From positions 5,394,001 to 5,458,000 of the forward strand of contig AP026073.1 in the NCBI GenBank assembly GCA_024349765.1: DNA of 64,000 bases. The letters run 5' to 3'. The position numbers and the translations under genes were made by a program. Numbering within the stretch: position 1 is the stretch's first letter; the number at the start of each line of letters is the position of its first letter. Positions 24,156 through 31,973 of the stretch are shown one piece after another. The notes under the pieces were generated by a model. It did no database searches. It was not told the origin of the DNA and was given only the letters and a program-made list of their open reading frames with translations. This stretch comes from Streptomyces nigrescens (GTDB taxonomy: Bacteria > Actinomycetota > Actinomycetes > Streptomycetales > Streptomycetaceae).

Positions 24156-25574
24156 TCACCAGCCGGTGTACAGCAGGTGGTTGACCAGGAGCGGGAGCAC
24201 GGCCTGGGCCGTCAGCCACCGGCGCCGGAGGGGCACAGGCAGCAGGGCACAGGCCGCCAGCAGCCAGGGCGCGAAGGGGAGCCAGATGCGCTCGGTCTCC
24301 GCCTTGCTCATCCCGGAGAGATCGGCCACCAGGAGGGCGAGCAGCGCGGCCAGCACGAGCACGGTCAGGCGGTCCGCCGGGGTGGGCGGCGGGCCGGTGC
24401 GCGCGTCGGTGTGCGGGCGGAGGCGCCGCACGGCGGCCGGGGCGGCCGCGAGGGTGCGCCGCAGCGCGGCGGCGGTGGCGAGACCGGTGATCAGCACGGC
24501 GCAGGCCAGGTTGCCCCACACCCAGTACGCGTACGGGCGGACCGCCGCGGCGCCCTGGTAGTAGCGCTGGACCAGCAGCCGGTACCCCTCCCACCAGTCG
24601 AAACCGGAGAGCGTGAAGGCCACCGCGACGGTCGCCGCGCCGGCCGCCACGAGCGGCAGCGGGCGGGCACTCCGGGCGAGCAGCAGGACCGCGGCGGCGA
24701 TCAGCACGATCAGGGTGAGTCCGTAGGAGAGGTAGCAGGTCAGGCCGAGGAGGAGCCCCGAGCCGAGGGCGGCGGCCGCGCGGCGGGTGTGCCGGGTGGC
24801 GGCGAGCGCGAGCAGGGCGAGGGACCAGGCGGCGACCGCGGCGAAGTAGCCGTCGGCGGAGGTGCCCACCCATACGGCGGCCGGGGCCAGCACGAGGTAG
24901 GGGGCGGCCCGGCGTGCGGTGGGCTCGTCGGTGAGCGCGCGCAGGGCGATCAGGACCGCGGCCACGGTGGAGGTGCCGGTGACCAGGCACCAGACGCCGG
25001 CCCAGGCGCCGCCGCCCAGGCCGAGGCGGTCCAGCCCGACGAAGGTGAGGATCGCGGCCGGCGGGTGCCCGGCGACATGGGCGGGCCAGTGGTCCGGGGC
25101 GTTGTTGAGGATGTGTCCGGTGAAGCCGCGCAGCGCCGGGCCGAGGTCGTCGAAGCGGTGGATGACCGTCAGGTACTCGTAGGCGGTGGTGAGCCGGCCG
25201 GCGACACCGGTCTGCCAGCCGTCGATCAGGGCCAGCGCGGTCGTCCAGGCGAGGGCGGCGGCCCAGCCGGTGAGAAGCAGGGCCCGCCAGGGCAGCCGGG
25301 CGGCGAGCGGCGGCCCGTAGGCGATCACGAGGACGGCGACGGCGATCGCGGCGGGGGTGCCGGGGCCCAGGTGCGGGAACCACGAGGCGTACAGCGGCGG
25401 CCAGTTCACGTGCAGGCTGCCGTTGGCGTGCTCGATGACGGTGCCGATGGCGGCGGCGAGCGCGACGAGGAGGGCGCCGGCCGCGGCGGCCAGCAGGTCG
25501 GCGCGGCGCTCGGCGCGCTCGTCGGGTTCCGGACGGACGGCCGCCCGGCCGGGCCGGATCTCACGGTGGGTCAC
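24156..25574 (-). CDS. Polytopic membrane protein, GT-C glycosyltransferase-like
   Basis: The 472-residue protein has about eleven membrane helices. A loop after the early helices contains FTGHILNNAPDHWPAHVAGHPP, and a late one contains GMSKAETERIWLPFAPWL. The layout and these loops resemble lipid-linked-sugar GT-C transferases, though the family call is only moderate. GTG 25574 has no ribosome-binding site, but TAGCGT lies exactly six bases upstream, suggesting a leaderless message. It diverges from the cytochrome b/molybdopterin oxidoreductase and belongs to the neighbouring glycan-like cluster by context. A role in moving a sugar from polyprenyl phosphate at the membrane is inference. Confidence 0.72.
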   Translation of the reverse strand: MTHREIRPGRAAVRPEPDERAERRADLLAAAAGALLVALAAAIGTVIEHANGSLHVNWPPLYASWFPHLGPGTPAAIAVAVLVIAYGPPLAARLPWRALLLTGWAAALAWTTALALIDGWQTGVAGRLTTAYEYLTVIHRFDDLGPALRGFTGHILNNAPDHWPAHVAGHPPAAILTFVGLDRLGLGGGAWAGVWCLVTGTSTVAAVLIALRALTDEPTARRAAPYLVLAPAAVWVGTSADGYFAAVAAWSLALLALAATRHTRRAAAALGSGLLLGLTCYLSYGLTLIVLIAAAVLLLARSARPLPLVAAGAATVAVAFTLSGFDWWEGYRLLVQRYYQGAAAVRPYAYWVWGNLACAVLITGLATAAALRRTLAAAPAAVRRLRPHTDARTGPPPTPADRLTVLVLAALLALLVADLSGMSKAETERIWLPFAPWLLAACALLPVPLRRRWLTAQAVLPLLVNHLLYTGW

Positions 25575-25580
25575 ACCGGC

Positions 25581-25586
25581 ACGCTA
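25581..25586 (-). promoter_or_regulatory. Leaderless -10 element (TAGCGT) of the GT-C-like gene
   Basis: TAGCGT matches TANNNT and ends six bases before GTG 25574. Confidence 0.5.
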
Positions 25587-25676
25587 GGCCGCCGCGGGAG
25601 TGCCGGGGCGGCGCCGTTCCGCCGACGTCAGACTTTCGTCATGCGTTGCGGCCCGCTCGGGGCGCCGGTCCCCGCA

Positions 25677-25682
25677 TACCGT
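25677..25682 (+). promoter_or_regulatory. Leaderless -10 element (TACCGT) of the molybdopterin oxidoreductase
   Basis: TACCGT matches TANNNT and ends six bases before ATG 25689; no Shine-Dalgarno sequence is present. Confidence 0.5.
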
Positions 25683-25688
25683 CGGCGC

Positions 25689-26939
25689 ATGGCCTCATCC
25701 CGTCCGATTCCGCCCACTTCCCCGGCGTTCTGGCGCAGTCCGCTGCGCGGCCCGCGGCTGACCGCGCTGCTCGGCGTGGTCCTGCTGGCCGGGATCACCC
25801 TGCTGTTCGTCACCGGGCTGCTGTCGTACGCCGCGTACAACCCCGACCTGGCCGGTGGCGTCAACGACCAGACGCCCGGGAAGGGCCTGCTGGGGTTCTA
25901 CCTCTTCAGCTGGCCCACCGGCCCGCGCTGGCTCTACCGCCTGACCCAGGGGGTGCACGTCACCCTCGGCGTCGTCCTGGTGCCGGTGCTGCTGGCGAAG
26001 CTGTGGTCGGTGATCCCGAAGCTGTTCCGGATGCCGCCGGCACGGTCGGCGGGCGATGCGCTGGAGCGGCTGTCGCTGCTGTTGCTGGTCGGCGGGGCGC
26101 TGTTCGAGTTCGTCACCGGGCTGCTCAACGTCCAGCTGGCGTACCTCTTTCCGGGGTCGTTCTACCGGCTGCACTTCTACGGCGCGTGGGTGTTCATCGG
26201 CGCGTTCGTGGCCCATGTGGTGCTGCGGATGCCGCGGACCGTACGGGCGCTGCGGGAGCGGACCGATCCGGCGGCGGAGGACGACGAGACCGGGCTGGTG
26301 GCGGTCCGTCCGGACCGGCCGACGGTGAGCCGGCGGGGCGCGCTGGGGCTGGTCGGCGCCGGGTCGCTGCTGTTGCTGGTGACGACGGCGGGGCAGAGCC
26401 TGGGCGGCCGGTGGCGGCGTACCGCGCTGCTGGCGCCGCACGGGGGCGCGGATCCGGGCGGCGGGCCGAACGGGTTCCAGATCAACAAGACCGCGGCGGC
26501 CGTCGGGATCCGGGCGCGGGACACCGGTGACGACTGGCGGCTGACGGTGGAGGGCGGCGGGCGCCGGGTGCGGCTGACCCGCGCCGAACTGCTGCGGCTG
26601 CCGCAGCACGAGGGGGCGCTGCCGATCGCCTGTGTGGAGGGCTGGTCGACGGACGACCAGTTGTGGAGCGGGGTGCGGTTGCGGGAGCTCGCCGCGCTGG
26701 TGGGCCTCGGCGACCGGCCGCCGGGCGTGCTGGTGGAGTCCCTCCAGCTGCACGGCGCGTTCCGCCGGGCCGCGCTGAGCGGCAGTCAGGTGCGCGATCC
26801 GCGGTCGCTGCTCGCGCTGCGGGTGGGCGGCGCGGAGCTGTCGCGGGACCACGGCTACCCGGCGCGGATCATCGTGCCTGCGGCGCCGGGGGTGCTCAAC
26901 ACCAAGTGGGTGGCCCGGCTTTCGTTCGGGGAGGGGTGA
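25689..26939 (+). CDS. Fused cytochrome b-type membrane domain and sulfite-oxidase-like molybdopterin domain
   Basis: The 416-residue protein starts with four to five membrane helices carrying candidate haem-ligating His (TQGVHVTLG, RLHFYGAWVF, VAHVVLR). After a further helix (about 215-235) there is an outward-facing sulfite-oxidase-fold domain. That domain has the molybdopterin-ligating Cys in PIACVEGWSTDDQLW and the GYPARIIVP motif. It therefore looks like a membrane-anchored molybdoenzyme coupled to a b-type cytochrome. The substrate is unknown. The message is probably leaderless. It is followed closely by a small membrane protein and flanked by sugar-nucleotide and glycosyltransferase genes. 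Confidence 0.88.
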   Translation: MASSRPIPPTSPAFWRSPLRGPRLTALLGVVLLAGITLLFVTGLLSYAAYNPDLAGGVNDQTPGKGLLGFYLFSWPTGPRWLYRLTQGVHVTLGVVLVPVLLAKLWSVIPKLFRMPPARSAGDALERLSLLLLVGGALFEFVTGLLNVQLAYLFPGSFYRLHFYGAWVFIGAFVAHVVLRMPRTVRALRERTDPAAEDDETGLVAVRPDRPTVSRRGALGLVGAGSLLLLVTTAGQSLGGRWRRTALLAPHGGADPGGGPNGFQINKTAAAVGIRARDTGDDWRLTVEGGGRRVRLTRAELLRLPQHEGALPIACVEGWSTDDQLWSGVRLRELAALVGLGDRPPGVLVESLQLHGAFRRAALSGSQVRDPRSLLALRVGGAELSRDHGYPARIIVPAAPGVLNTKWVARLSFGEG

Positions 26940-26944
26940 GCGGC

Positions 26945-27517
26945 GTGCGAAGGGTACGGATGCCGGGGCGGGCCGCCGCGGTCCGTGGGTGGCGGCGGCT
27001 GCGCCGGCACCGCTGGTACGGCGAGGGGCCGTTGCACCTGGTGCTGATGCTCGGGTCGTTCGCCCTCACCGGTTATGCGGGGGTGCGGCTGCTGGCCGGC
27101 GGGCGGTGGCCGCTGGTGGTGGTGTGGTTCGTGGGGGCGGCGCTGCTGCACGATCTGGTGCTGCTGCCGCTGTACGCGCTCGCCGACCGTGCGGTGGTCC
27201 GGTGCACGGCGGGGGCCGGTCGCCGTCGGTCCTGGACGGCCTTCGTCCGGGTCCCCGCCGCGCTGTCGGGGCTGCTGTTGCTGGTGTGGTTCCCGCTGAT
27301 CTCCTATGCGGCGGGCGGTGCTCCGGCGGCGCACTACGAGCTCGCGACCGGGCTGCCGGCCGGGGTTTTCCTGGGCCGCTGGCTGCTGATCAGCGCGGTG
27401 CTGTTCGCGGTCTCCGCCCTGTGGCTGCTGTGCCGTACGGTTCAGCCCCGGCGGGCGGTGGGCAGGCTGCGGCACCGCCGCAGGGCGACGAAGCGGCGTG
27501 CGGCGGACGGCGACTGA
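26945..27517 (+). CDS. Small membrane protein in the molybdoenzyme/glycosyl cluster
   Basis: The 190-residue protein starts at GTG 26945 after GGAGGGG, five bases past the previous stop, so it is co-transcribed with the molybdoenzyme. It has about four membrane helices, His residues at helix ends (PLHLVLMLG, LLHDLVLLP) and a very basic tail. It may be an accessory membrane subunit for electron transfer, but this is inference. Its last 76 bases overlap, in antisense, the end of the methyltransferase gene. Confidence 0.72.
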   Translation: MRRVRMPGRAAAVRGWRRLRRHRWYGEGPLHLVLMLGSFALTGYAGVRLLAGGRWPLVVVWFVGAALLHDLVLLPLYALADRAVVRCTAGAGRRRSWTAFVRVPAALSGLLLLVWFPLISYAAGGAPAAHYELATGLPAGVFLGRWLLISAVLFAVSALWLLCRTVQPRRAVGRLRHRRRATKRRAADGD

Positions 27518-28170
27518 CCGGGCTCGGTGGCGGTCCACCGCTCGACGGGTGTCCAGCCCGCGGCGTCGGCGTACCGCAGCAGTGCGGACGTCCCGACCCG
27601 GGCCCAGGGGAACGTGACGGCGGTGTGGTGGTCCGCGTACGGGTCGCCGGCGACGCCGACCCGGGCCCGTTCGTCGACGTCCTCGGGGGCGGTCTCCACG
27701 AGGAGCAGCCCGGTCCGGTGCACCAGCGCGGCGGTGCGGGCGAGCAGGGCGCGGGGGTCGCCGCCGATGCCGATGTTGCCGTCGAGGAGCAGCGCGGTGC
27801 CCCAACTCCCCTCCTCCGGCAGGGAGTCGAAGACCGAGCGGCACAGTGCGGCGCCCCCGGCCGCGGCGGTACGGGCGACCGCGGCCGGGCTGACGTCGAT
27901 GCCGAGCACCCGTCTGCCCGGTGCGGTGAGCGCGGCGACCAGCCGGCCGGGGCCGCAGCCGATGTCCAGGACGCTGCCCTCGCAGCGGCGCAGTGCCGCG
28001 AGGTCGGCGGCGTCCGCCGGGGCGCACCAGCGTGCGACGTCCAGCGGCAGCAACCAGCCGTCGGTACGGCGCAGATAGAGCGGCCCGCGGCCGCGGCGCA
28101 GCGCCTCGGCGTACGCGTCCGCGCCCCAGGCCGGCGGGTGCGGCGGGGCGGCCGGGACGGTGGCGCTCAT
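27442..28170 (-). CDS. Class I SAM-dependent methyltransferase
   Basis: The 242-residue protein has the SAM-binding motif VLDIGCGPGRLVAAL (about residues 68-82), the acidic end of strand 2 (VLGIDVSP) and a motif IV-like LLLDGNIGIGGDP. It is the third gene of a tightly coupled minus-strand operon, overlapping the preceding DUF2064 gene by ATGA. Its 3' end overlaps the convergent membrane gene by 76 bases. By context it may methylate a sugar or lipid intermediate; the acceptor is unknown. Confidence 0.88.
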   Translation of the reverse strand: MSATVPAAPPHPPAWGADAYAEALRRGRGPLYLRRTDGWLLPLDVARWCAPADAADLAALRRCEGSVLDIGCGPGRLVAALTAPGRRVLGIDVSPAAVARTAAAGGAALCRSVFDSLPEEGSWGTALLLDGNIGIGGDPRALLARTAALVHRTGLLLVETAPEDVDERARVGVAGDPYADHHTAVTFPWARVGTSALLRYADAAGWTPVERWTATEPGQSPSAARRFVALRRCRSLPTARRG

Positions 28171-28838
28171 CGGCCGGTCACCGGGGTCAGCCGGGCGAGG
28201 GTGGTGGCGAAACGGCCGGTGGGGGCCTGGGCGGCGACCAGACGGGCGTCGGCGGCGGTGTCGACGTCGCGGAGCGCCGGCAGGTCACCGATCCGGAGGC
28301 CGGCCGCGGCCAGGCGGGCGCGCTGGGCGGCGCCGGTGCCCGGGGTGGACATCGGGACGCCGCGCAGCAGCCGCGGGTCGGGGTCGGCCAGGCCGAGCGC
28401 CCAGAAGCCGCCGTCCTCGGCCGGGCCGAACCAGGCGTCACGGGCTTCCCAGGCGGTCAACTCCAGTGCGGGGGCGAGGAGTTCGGCGGACACCTGGGGG
28501 GTGTCCATGCCGATGAGCAGGGTGGGGCCCCGGCTGGCGGCGAAGGCCGCGGCGAGCCGTTCGTCGAGGCCGCCGGCGCACTGCGGCCGGACCTCGACGC
28601 CGTCCGGCAGCCAGTCCCCGGGGCGTCCGTCGAGCACCACGGTCCGCCGCCGGGCGGGCATCGCACGGACCGCGAGGAGGGTGTCGTACAGGGCCGCGGC
28701 GGCCAACTGGGCTGCCTCGTCGGGGGTGTAGGGCGGGGTCAGCCGGGTCTTGACCCGGCCGGGCACCGGTTCCTTGGCGATGACCAGGACCGCGGTCGGC
28801 CCGTTCGGGGGCGGCGTACGGTCCGCGGGGCGGTTCAT
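28167..28838 (-). CDS. DUF2064 / TIGR04282-like nucleotidyl- or glycosyltransferase-fold protein
   Basis: The 223-residue protein has the GT-A-like start LVIAKEPVPGRVKTRLTPPYT, the central GPTLLIGMDTPQV with a DxD-like site, and the characteristic GPAEDGGFWALGL. These match the DUF2064 family (called TIGR04282, arsenosugar-associated, in annotation systems). That name should not be taken as function here because no arsenic gene is near. It is coupled by ATGA overlaps to the epimerase-glycosyltransferase gene before it and the methyltransferase after it. Confidence 0.87.
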   Translation of the reverse strand: MNRPADRTPPPNGPTAVLVIAKEPVPGRVKTRLTPPYTPDEAAQLAAAALYDTLLAVRAMPARRRTVVLDGRPGDWLPDGVEVRPQCAGGLDERLAAAFAASRGPTLLIGMDTPQVSAELLAPALELTAWEARDAWFGPAEDGGFWALGLADPDPRLLRGVPMSTPGTGAAQRARLAAAGLRIGDLPALRDVDTAADARLVAAQAPTGRFATTLARLTPVTGR

Positions 28839-30616
28839 CGGGCCGTCTCCCGCGCCGGGGCGGCCGACGGCGGCCGGCTGAGCACGGCCCGCATGTCGCG
28901 GACCGCCTGCCAGGTGCCGCGCCAGGTGCCGGTGACCTTCGAACGGCCGGTGCGCGGCCGGTAGGGCACCGGGCGCTCCTCGATCCGCCAGCCGGCGTCG
29001 GCGGCCCGCACCACCATCTGCAGGGGGTAGCCGCTGCGACGGTCGGTGAGGCCGAGTTCGAGGAGGTCGGTGCGCCGGGCGGCGCGCAGCGGGCCGAGGT
29101 CGTGCAGCCGCAGGCCGGTGCGGCGGCGCACCAGGTGGGCCAGGGCAAGGTTGCCGGCCCGGGCGTGCGGCGGCCAGGCTCCGCGCCCCTGGGGGCGCCG
29201 GCGTCCCAGCACCAGATCGCGGTCGCCGTCGCGGACCGCCCGGACGAACGGGACGAGCAGCGCCGGGTCCAGGGAGGCGTCGCAGTCGCAGAAGCAGACG
29301 ATGTCCGCCTCGGCGGCCAGCAGTCCGGCGTGGCAGGCCGCACCGAAGCCGCGGTGCGGTTCACGGACGACGGTGGCGCCCAGTTCGCGGGCGATCTCGG
29401 CGGAGCCGTCGGTGGAGCCGTTGTCCACCACGATGGCGCGCCAGCCGGCCGGGATGCGTGCCAGCACCCACGGGAGGGCTGCGGCCTCGTCCAGGCAGGG
29501 CAGGACGACGTCCACCGGGGCGGGCCGGGGTGCGGCGGGGAGGGGGGTGCCCGGCCCGGTGGGCGCGGCGGTCCGCATCTCCTCCCGGGCGAACTCGGCC
29601 ATGCCCTCCTCGAATCCGATCGCCGCCCGCCAGCCGAGGTCCTCGGCGATCCGCCGCGGCGACGCGGTGATGTGGCGCACGTCGCCGAGCCGGTACTCCC
29701 CCGTCACCACCGGGTCCGGTCCGCCGTACGCGGCGGCCAGCGTCCGTGCCATCCCGCCCACGGTGTGCGGGACGCCGCTGCCGGTGTTGTACGCGGTCAG
29801 GGTGGCGGCCGCCCGGTCCGGCAGGGCGGTCAGGGCGGCCACGTTGGCGGCCGCGACGTCCCGGACGTGGACGAAGTCCCGCCGCTGGCCGCCGTCCTCG
29901 TACACGGTCGGCGGCTCGCCGCGGGCGAGGGCGGAGCGGAAGAACGAGGCCACCCCGGCGTAGGGGGTGTCGCGCGGCATACCGGGGCCGTAGACGTTGT
30001 GGTAGCGCAGCGCGACGGCCCGGCCGCCGGTCGCCCGGGCCCAGGAGGCGGCGAGGTGTTCCTGGGCGAGCTTGGTGGCCGCGTAGACGTTGCGGGGATC
30101 GGCGGGCGCGTCCTCGTCGACCAGGCCCGGCCGCAGCTCGGAGCCGCAGTGCGGGCAGCGCGGCTCGAACCGGCCGGCGTCCAGGTCCGCCACCGCGCGC
30201 GGGCCGGGGCGCACCACCCCGTGGGCGGGACAGGTGTAGTGGCCCTCCCCGTAGACCACCATGGACCCGGCGAGCACCAGTTGCCGGACCCCGGTCGTGG
30301 CCATCGCCGCCAGCAGGACGGCGGTCCCCAGGTCGTTGCAGCCGACGTAGTCGGGGGCGTCGGCGAAGTCCTTGCCCAGGCCGACCATGGCGGCCTGGTG
30401 GCAGACCGCGTCGACACCGCGCAGGGCGGCCTCGACGGCCGGCCGGTCCCGTACGTCGGCGACGATCCGGTGCGTGCCGGGCCGCGGCGGTGGCGGCTCG
30501 CGGTGTGCGGTGGGCAGCAGGGCGTCGAGGACGACGGGCTCGTGGCCGCTGGCCAGGAGGGCGTCGACGACCTGTGATCCGATGAATCCGGCGCCGCCGG
30601 TGACCAGTACGCGCAT
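28835..30616 (-). CDS. Fusion of NAD-dependent sugar epimerase and family 2 glycosyltransferase
   Basis: The 593-residue protein joins two enzymes. Residues 1-330 are an extended SDR sugar epimerase, with the NAD motif TGGAGFIGS near the start, the catalytic YAATK, and an inserted zinc-ribbon-like loop (YTCPAHG and later RCPHCGSELRPG). After the linker PTGPGTPLPAAPRPAP, residues 350-593 are a dolichol-phosphate mannosyltransferase-like GT2 domain with DVVLPCLDEA, VVDNGSTDGS and CDCDASLDP. ATG 30616 lacks a ribosome site; TAGCGT lies seven bases upstream. It leads a three-gene coupled operon. It probably makes and transfers a sugar to a lipid carrier, an inference from the domains. Confidence 0.88.
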   Translation of the reverse strand: MRVLVTGGAGFIGSQVVDALLASGHEPVVLDALLPTAHREPPPPRPGTHRIVADVRDRPAVEAALRGVDAVCHQAAMVGLGKDFADAPDYVGCNDLGTAVLLAAMATTGVRQLVLAGSMVVYGEGHYTCPAHGVVRPGPRAVADLDAGRFEPRCPHCGSELRPGLVDEDAPADPRNVYAATKLAQEHLAASWARATGGRAVALRYHNVYGPGMPRDTPYAGVASFFRSALARGEPPTVYEDGGQRRDFVHVRDVAAANVAALTALPDRAAATLTAYNTGSGVPHTVGGMARTLAAAYGGPDPVVTGEYRLGDVRHITASPRRIAEDLGWRAAIGFEEGMAEFAREEMRTAAPTGPGTPLPAAPRPAPVDVVLPCLDEAAALPWVLARIPAGWRAIVVDNGSTDGSAEIARELGATVVREPHRGFGAACHAGLLAAEADIVCFCDCDASLDPALLVPFVRAVRDGDRDLVLGRRRPQGRGAWPPHARAGNLALAHLVRRRTGLRLHDLGPLRAARRTDLLELGLTDRRSGYPLQMVVRAADAGWRIEERPVPYRPRTGRSKVTGTWRGTWQAVRDMRAVLSRPPSAAPARETAR

Positions 30617-30623
30617 GCCGGTC

Positions 30624-30629
30624 ACGCTA
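30624..30629 (-). promoter_or_regulatory. Leaderless -10 element (TAGCGT) of the epimerase-glycosyltransferase operon
   Basis: TAGCGT on the minus strand lies seven bases before ATG 30616, the same hexamer as in front of the GT-C-like gene of this cluster. Confidence 0.45.
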
Positions 30630-30760
30630 AGCGCGGCGGGGCGGGACGGCCCGCGCCACGGCGGCCGTGTCATGGGTCCGTAAGATCCGGGCGTTCGTGA
30701 CCGGTGGATGCCCCCGCCACTGCGATTCGGTAACGGGCGTCGGTGAGGTATTTCGATACG

Positions 30761-30777
30761 GCATATGTTGCATATGC
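30761..30777. promoter_or_regulatory. Inverted repeat GCATATG-TTG-CATATGC
   Basis: A perfect 7-bp inverted repeat with a three-base spacer sits in an AT-rich patch about 100 bases before the SpoIIE-type phosphatase start. It is a strong candidate operator; the regulator is unknown. Confidence 0.5.
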
Positions 30778-30869
30778 TCAGGTCGGGGGTCTGGGGGCCG
30801 TTTTCGGACAGTCCGACGGCCGACGGCCCCGCCACCCGATCACCTCACACCACACCGTCGGAGAACGCC

Positions 30870-31973
30870 TTGACCGTGGAGAACGGGGAGCGCTGCACCG
30901 GCTCCCGTGTGTTGTCCGTGCTCCCCTACACGGTCATGGCCGTGGTGTCCGCCGTCGACCTGACCGCGGGGCCCGGTGTGGGCTTCCTGCCGCTGGTGTC
31001 CCTCGGGCCCGCGTTCGCCGGGCTGGTCGGCGGCTGGCGGCGGACCGCGCTGGCCGGGCTGACCGCGGCCGTCCTCTGCCTCGGGCTGGGCGTCTACAAC
31101 GGACTGTTCGAGAGCCGGCGGGGGCTGACCGCGCTGCTGTCGGTGGCCGGGGTGACCGCGGCCGGGGTGGTCGCCGCCCTGATGCGGCAGCGCCGGGAGG
31201 CCGAGCTGGCCAGTGTCCGCTCGATCGCCGAGGTGGCCCAGCGGGTGCTCCTCCGCCCGGTGCCGCGCAGCGCCGGACCGCTGCGGATCGCGGTCTCCTA
31301 CACGTCGGCGGTGGCCGAGGCCCGGATCGGCGGGGACCTGTACGAGGTGGTGACCTCGCCGGCCGGTGTCCGGATCATCGTCGGGGACGTGCAGGGCAAG
31401 GGGCTGGAGGCCGTGGAGAGCGCGGCGGTGGTGCTCGGCGCGTTCCGCGAGGCGGCGTACGACGAACCCGATCTGCCGGCCGTCGGCGAGCGGGTCGAAC
31501 GGGCCCTGAACCGCCATCTGTCCGGCGAACGCTTCGTCACGGCCGTGCTCGCCGAGATCGGTGACGGTCCGCACGCCACCCTGCTCAACTACGGCCATCC
31601 GGCGCCGCTGGTCGTCCGCCCCGCCGGCGCGGTCGGGTTCGCCGCCCCGCCGGAACGGTCCCTGCCGCTCGGCCTGACCTGGCACGTCGCCGACACCCCG
31701 CTGCCCTACGAGGTGCCGTTCAGCCCCGGCGACCAACTGCTCTTCTACACCGACGGGGTCAGCGAGGCGCGGGACGCGGCCGGCTGGTTCTACCCGCTCG
31801 ACGACCGGGCGGCGCTGCTCAAGGACGCCGACCCGGAGGCCGCCCTGCGCGCGGTGCGCGAGGACCTGGTCGACCACGCCGAGGGCCCGCTGCACGACGA
31901 CGCGGCGATGCTGCTGGTCCGCTACCGCGAGGAGCACTCCGCCGGGACCGCGGGGAGCGGCAGTCCGGTGTAG
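30870..31973 (+). CDS. Membrane-associated SpoIIE-type PP2C phosphatase
   Basis: The protein of about 367 residues begins at TTG 30870, six bases after GGAG; GTG 30876 is an alternative. Two to three N-terminal helices (about residues 15-105) precede a cytosolic PP2C domain. Metal-binding and fold motifs are GGDLYEVV, VGDVQGKG, LFYTDGVSEA and HDDAAMLLVRY. Such phosphatases dephosphorylate STAS anti-anti-sigma factors in partner-switching pathways. No STAS gene is adjacent. Its 3' end overlaps the convergent pobA gene by 52 bases. Confidence 0.9.
   Translation: MTVENGERCTGSRVLSVLPYTVMAVVSAVDLTAGPGVGFLPLVSLGPAFAGLVGGWRRTALAGLTAAVLCLGLGVYNGLFESRRGLTALLSVAGVTAAGVVAALMRQRREAELASVRSIAEVAQRVLLRPVPRSAGPLRIAVSYTSAVAEARIGGDLYEVVTSPAGVRIIVGDVQGKGLEAVESAAVVLGAFREAAYDEPDLPAVGERVERALNRHLSGERFVTAVLAEIGDGPHATLLNYGHPAPLVVRPAGAVGFAAPPERSLPLGLTWHVADTPLPYEVPFSPGDQLLFYTDGVSEARDAAGWFYPLDDRAALLKDADPEAALRAVREDLVDHAEGPLHDDAAMLLVRYREEHSAGTAGSGSPV

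Noticed and set aside
28167-28838. Arsenosugar biosynthesis suggested by the TIGR04282-type name
   Set aside because: No arsenic methyltransferase, radical SAM enzyme or ars gene is present nearby; the family name reflects an association in other bacteria.
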